Made by a program: the position numbers and the translations under genes. From assembly GCA_029582155.1 (NCBI GenBank), contig CM055896.1, positions 31,809,109 through 31,873,108 on the forward strand: a DNA stretch of 64,000 bases, in the 5' to 3' direction. Under the pieces are notes generated by a model, which saw nothing but the letters and a program-made list of their open reading frames with translations, was not told the origin of the DNA and did no database searches. Positions 62,146 through 64,000 of the stretch are shown piece by piece; within the stretch, counting starts at the first letter, position 1, and every line of letters starts with the position of its first letter. This DNA comes from Panopea generosa (Eukaryota; Mollusca; Bivalvia; Adapedonta; Hiatellidae).

Positions 62146-64000
62146 ATAAGCTCAGTCTTTCTGAAGTGATGTTGAGCTACTTTGGAAACGTAAGTTTATT
62201 GTTATCTGTTATCTTCATGTTACTTACTGTTAACTGTTCTCCTTCATTTTTTATTCACTGTTAACAATTTTCAGCAAAATCAATTTGCTGTTATCCTGTT
62301 ATTGGGGACCCCCTTGTCACCCCAACCCAACCCACTCTCTTCATCAAGTAAACTGATAGTAAACTAGCTGTGACGTCACCAGGTCACCGCGATTACTCCT
62401 TTTATAATGTTAGCTGGAGCCAAATAACACAATTACACATGTCTTGTGTCTCAATTTATTATACAACTGTGTATATATAACTTCGTGTATACAAACAAGA
62501 ATGCATATAATATATGTAACGGTGTATCTATATAAACATCACTGGTACGAAGAACGTAAGTTTGTTCTTATTTGCATAGCACCCCTACGTTGTAAAGTAT
62601 CCGCCTGCTTTGTACTGTATTTTTCTTCATAATTCTTCACGGAACTACCTCCCTCTTGCATAACTTTCTGCGTACGTAAACTATATTATATGGTCTACAC
62701 TTGGAAAGCATTTATTTAAAAACAGAGCTTGTCTGTTTGAAAATATGACAGAAGATGATCGTAATGTGCAGTAATTTGGTCACTTTTGTGGCCACTTCAT
62801 AAGTGCTCACACATTCATTAAATAACTTATTGAGCTTAATTTCCGTCACATATACTTTTGTTTAACCGTTCATCCGATGACATTCTCCGATTTTTGAAAA
62901 AAATGTTTAAGTAAAACTCATTGAATATTGAACATTTACCAGTCAAATTCCTAAAATCGGCTCCCCCGCCTGTGGAACCTGGAAATCCTCCGCCTTAAAA
63001 CGTCGATGTTGTATTATAACGCAGGCTGTGCGATTGGTAGGCGTGTTTTGGTATTTTCATTTATTTTCTTTTTAAAGCTTAAAATACTCTCCCTCCCCCA
63101 ATGTATCTGAACATTTACCCTTGATGACTTATAAACAACTTGGTCAGTGTATATATAGATCTATATATATGTCTATTCAACATGATATTATAAACAGCCT
63201 ACTGTTCACTGAAAGCAGTATCGCTTTATCCGTCTGCAGGTACGGTCGATCTGCTCAAAGGCTTTGTATATGATATAGATATCGAGATCAAACATGTTTT
63301 TCAATCCACACTTTTATACATACTGGTTAAACCATACCATCTCTAAATATACATATCTTGTGATGAATATTCACAATCGTTATACGCCTATAACGCTACA
63401 CTTTGACCAGTTCAGATCATGACTGATGTAAACAATTGATATGGTCATTATTCTTTAAAATATTCGCCAACGACCAGAGTCAAATAATTACATAGCAAGA
63501 TATAACAAATTAAATAACATCAGAGAGATTTAGTAACCATACCTTTACTTAGCCTGTAAATGCATCTCGATTTGACTGTTGTTGTTATGGTTCTACTTCG
63601 TGTACTCCCGCAGCATCATTAGATACAGCATATATTTTGGATAGGTCAAGTACGCGGATACGCTCGAGAGGTATGCCGAATGGGGGACGCTAAAAATCCC
63701 CATTGAGTCAAGGAGATTTTGACCATGGGGAGATTTTGAAGTACACTCCTGTCGAATGTCTGTAGCTTTAGTGTGTTTAACAATTGTTGGGCAAAATATA
63801 TACATGTATATTTTAGAATAAAAACTAAACAAATTAAAACAAAACATATTTTAAGTTGTTGTATGACACAGCAAGACGTGTCTATTGCAGGTCAGGTCAT
63901 CAACTAGTATATGCTTCTAGTGTATTTGGGGAAACTTTCATGTTTTAAAACTTTTTTTAATAGTGAAGGCATGCATGCGACACCTCAAAATTACCAGTGG
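62146..64000. other. Non-coding end of window
   Basis: No exon, RNA gene or repeat family was recognised. The 84-codon minus-strand frame at 63593-63847 has no motif. Confidence 0.4.

Noticed and set aside
63593..63847. 84-codon minus-strand frame
   Set aside because: Low-information sequence without motif or context.

Overview
The window looks like AT-rich nuclear DNA of a mollusc, most likely a bivalve. Exons are short with GT/AG introns. Tyrosine-phosphatase and EGF-repeat receptor genes are clustered. tRNA-derived SINE heads, PHD-finger LINEs, mariner/Tc1 debris and long microsatellites are abundant. The species cannot be named from sequence alone, and nothing here is bacterial.

Layout: (1) 731-8591 (+) holds the last ten exons of a receptor-type protein tyrosine phosphatase: the catalytic half of D1, all of a D2 that looks catalytically dead, and the stop codon. 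The reading phases close without a break, giving 418 codons; the ectodomain and start lie off the left edge. An exon of D2 was tandemly duplicated and the extra copy has decayed. (2) 8592-17330 is mostly non-coding, with SINE, LINE and Tc1 remnants and a small fold-back repeat. (3) 17331-28236 (+) is a type I receptor gene: discoidin/F-type-lectin-like exons, six readable EGF-like exons plus one broken one, a transmembrane exon, and a short tail whose two YxxL motifs fit an ITAM. One EGF intron (22650-25324) contains a decayed intronless block of about 2.2 kb that looks like a captured viral structural gene, with a possible convergent fragment after it.

(4) 28237-38376 holds spacers, SINE heads and a 2.1 kb mariner-like element with perfect 26-bp inverted ends. 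(5) 38377-39024 is a two-exon RPTP pseudogene copied from the D1 region of a gene like the first. (6) 39300-42195 is a LINE whose 5' part is inverted, the pattern left by twin priming, followed by a (TTAC)n array. (7) 43201-45590 carries 32-bp and about 145-bp tandem repeats. (8) 45690-64000 is repeat-rich: SINEs, a 1 kb TA-flanked inverted-repeat element, a DDE-transposase-like fragment, a LINE tail, a near-complete but broken LINE (52.1-55.4 kb), a dispersed direct repeat, and about 1.45 kb of ACT/ACC triplet repeat.

Functionally, a receptor phosphatase sits beside an EGF receptor with tyrosine activation-like motifs, and a phosphatase pseudogene lies downstream. The family could therefore supply both arms of a phosphotyrosine recognition system, for example in phagocytosis or immunity. 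That link is an inference from domain content and proximity.
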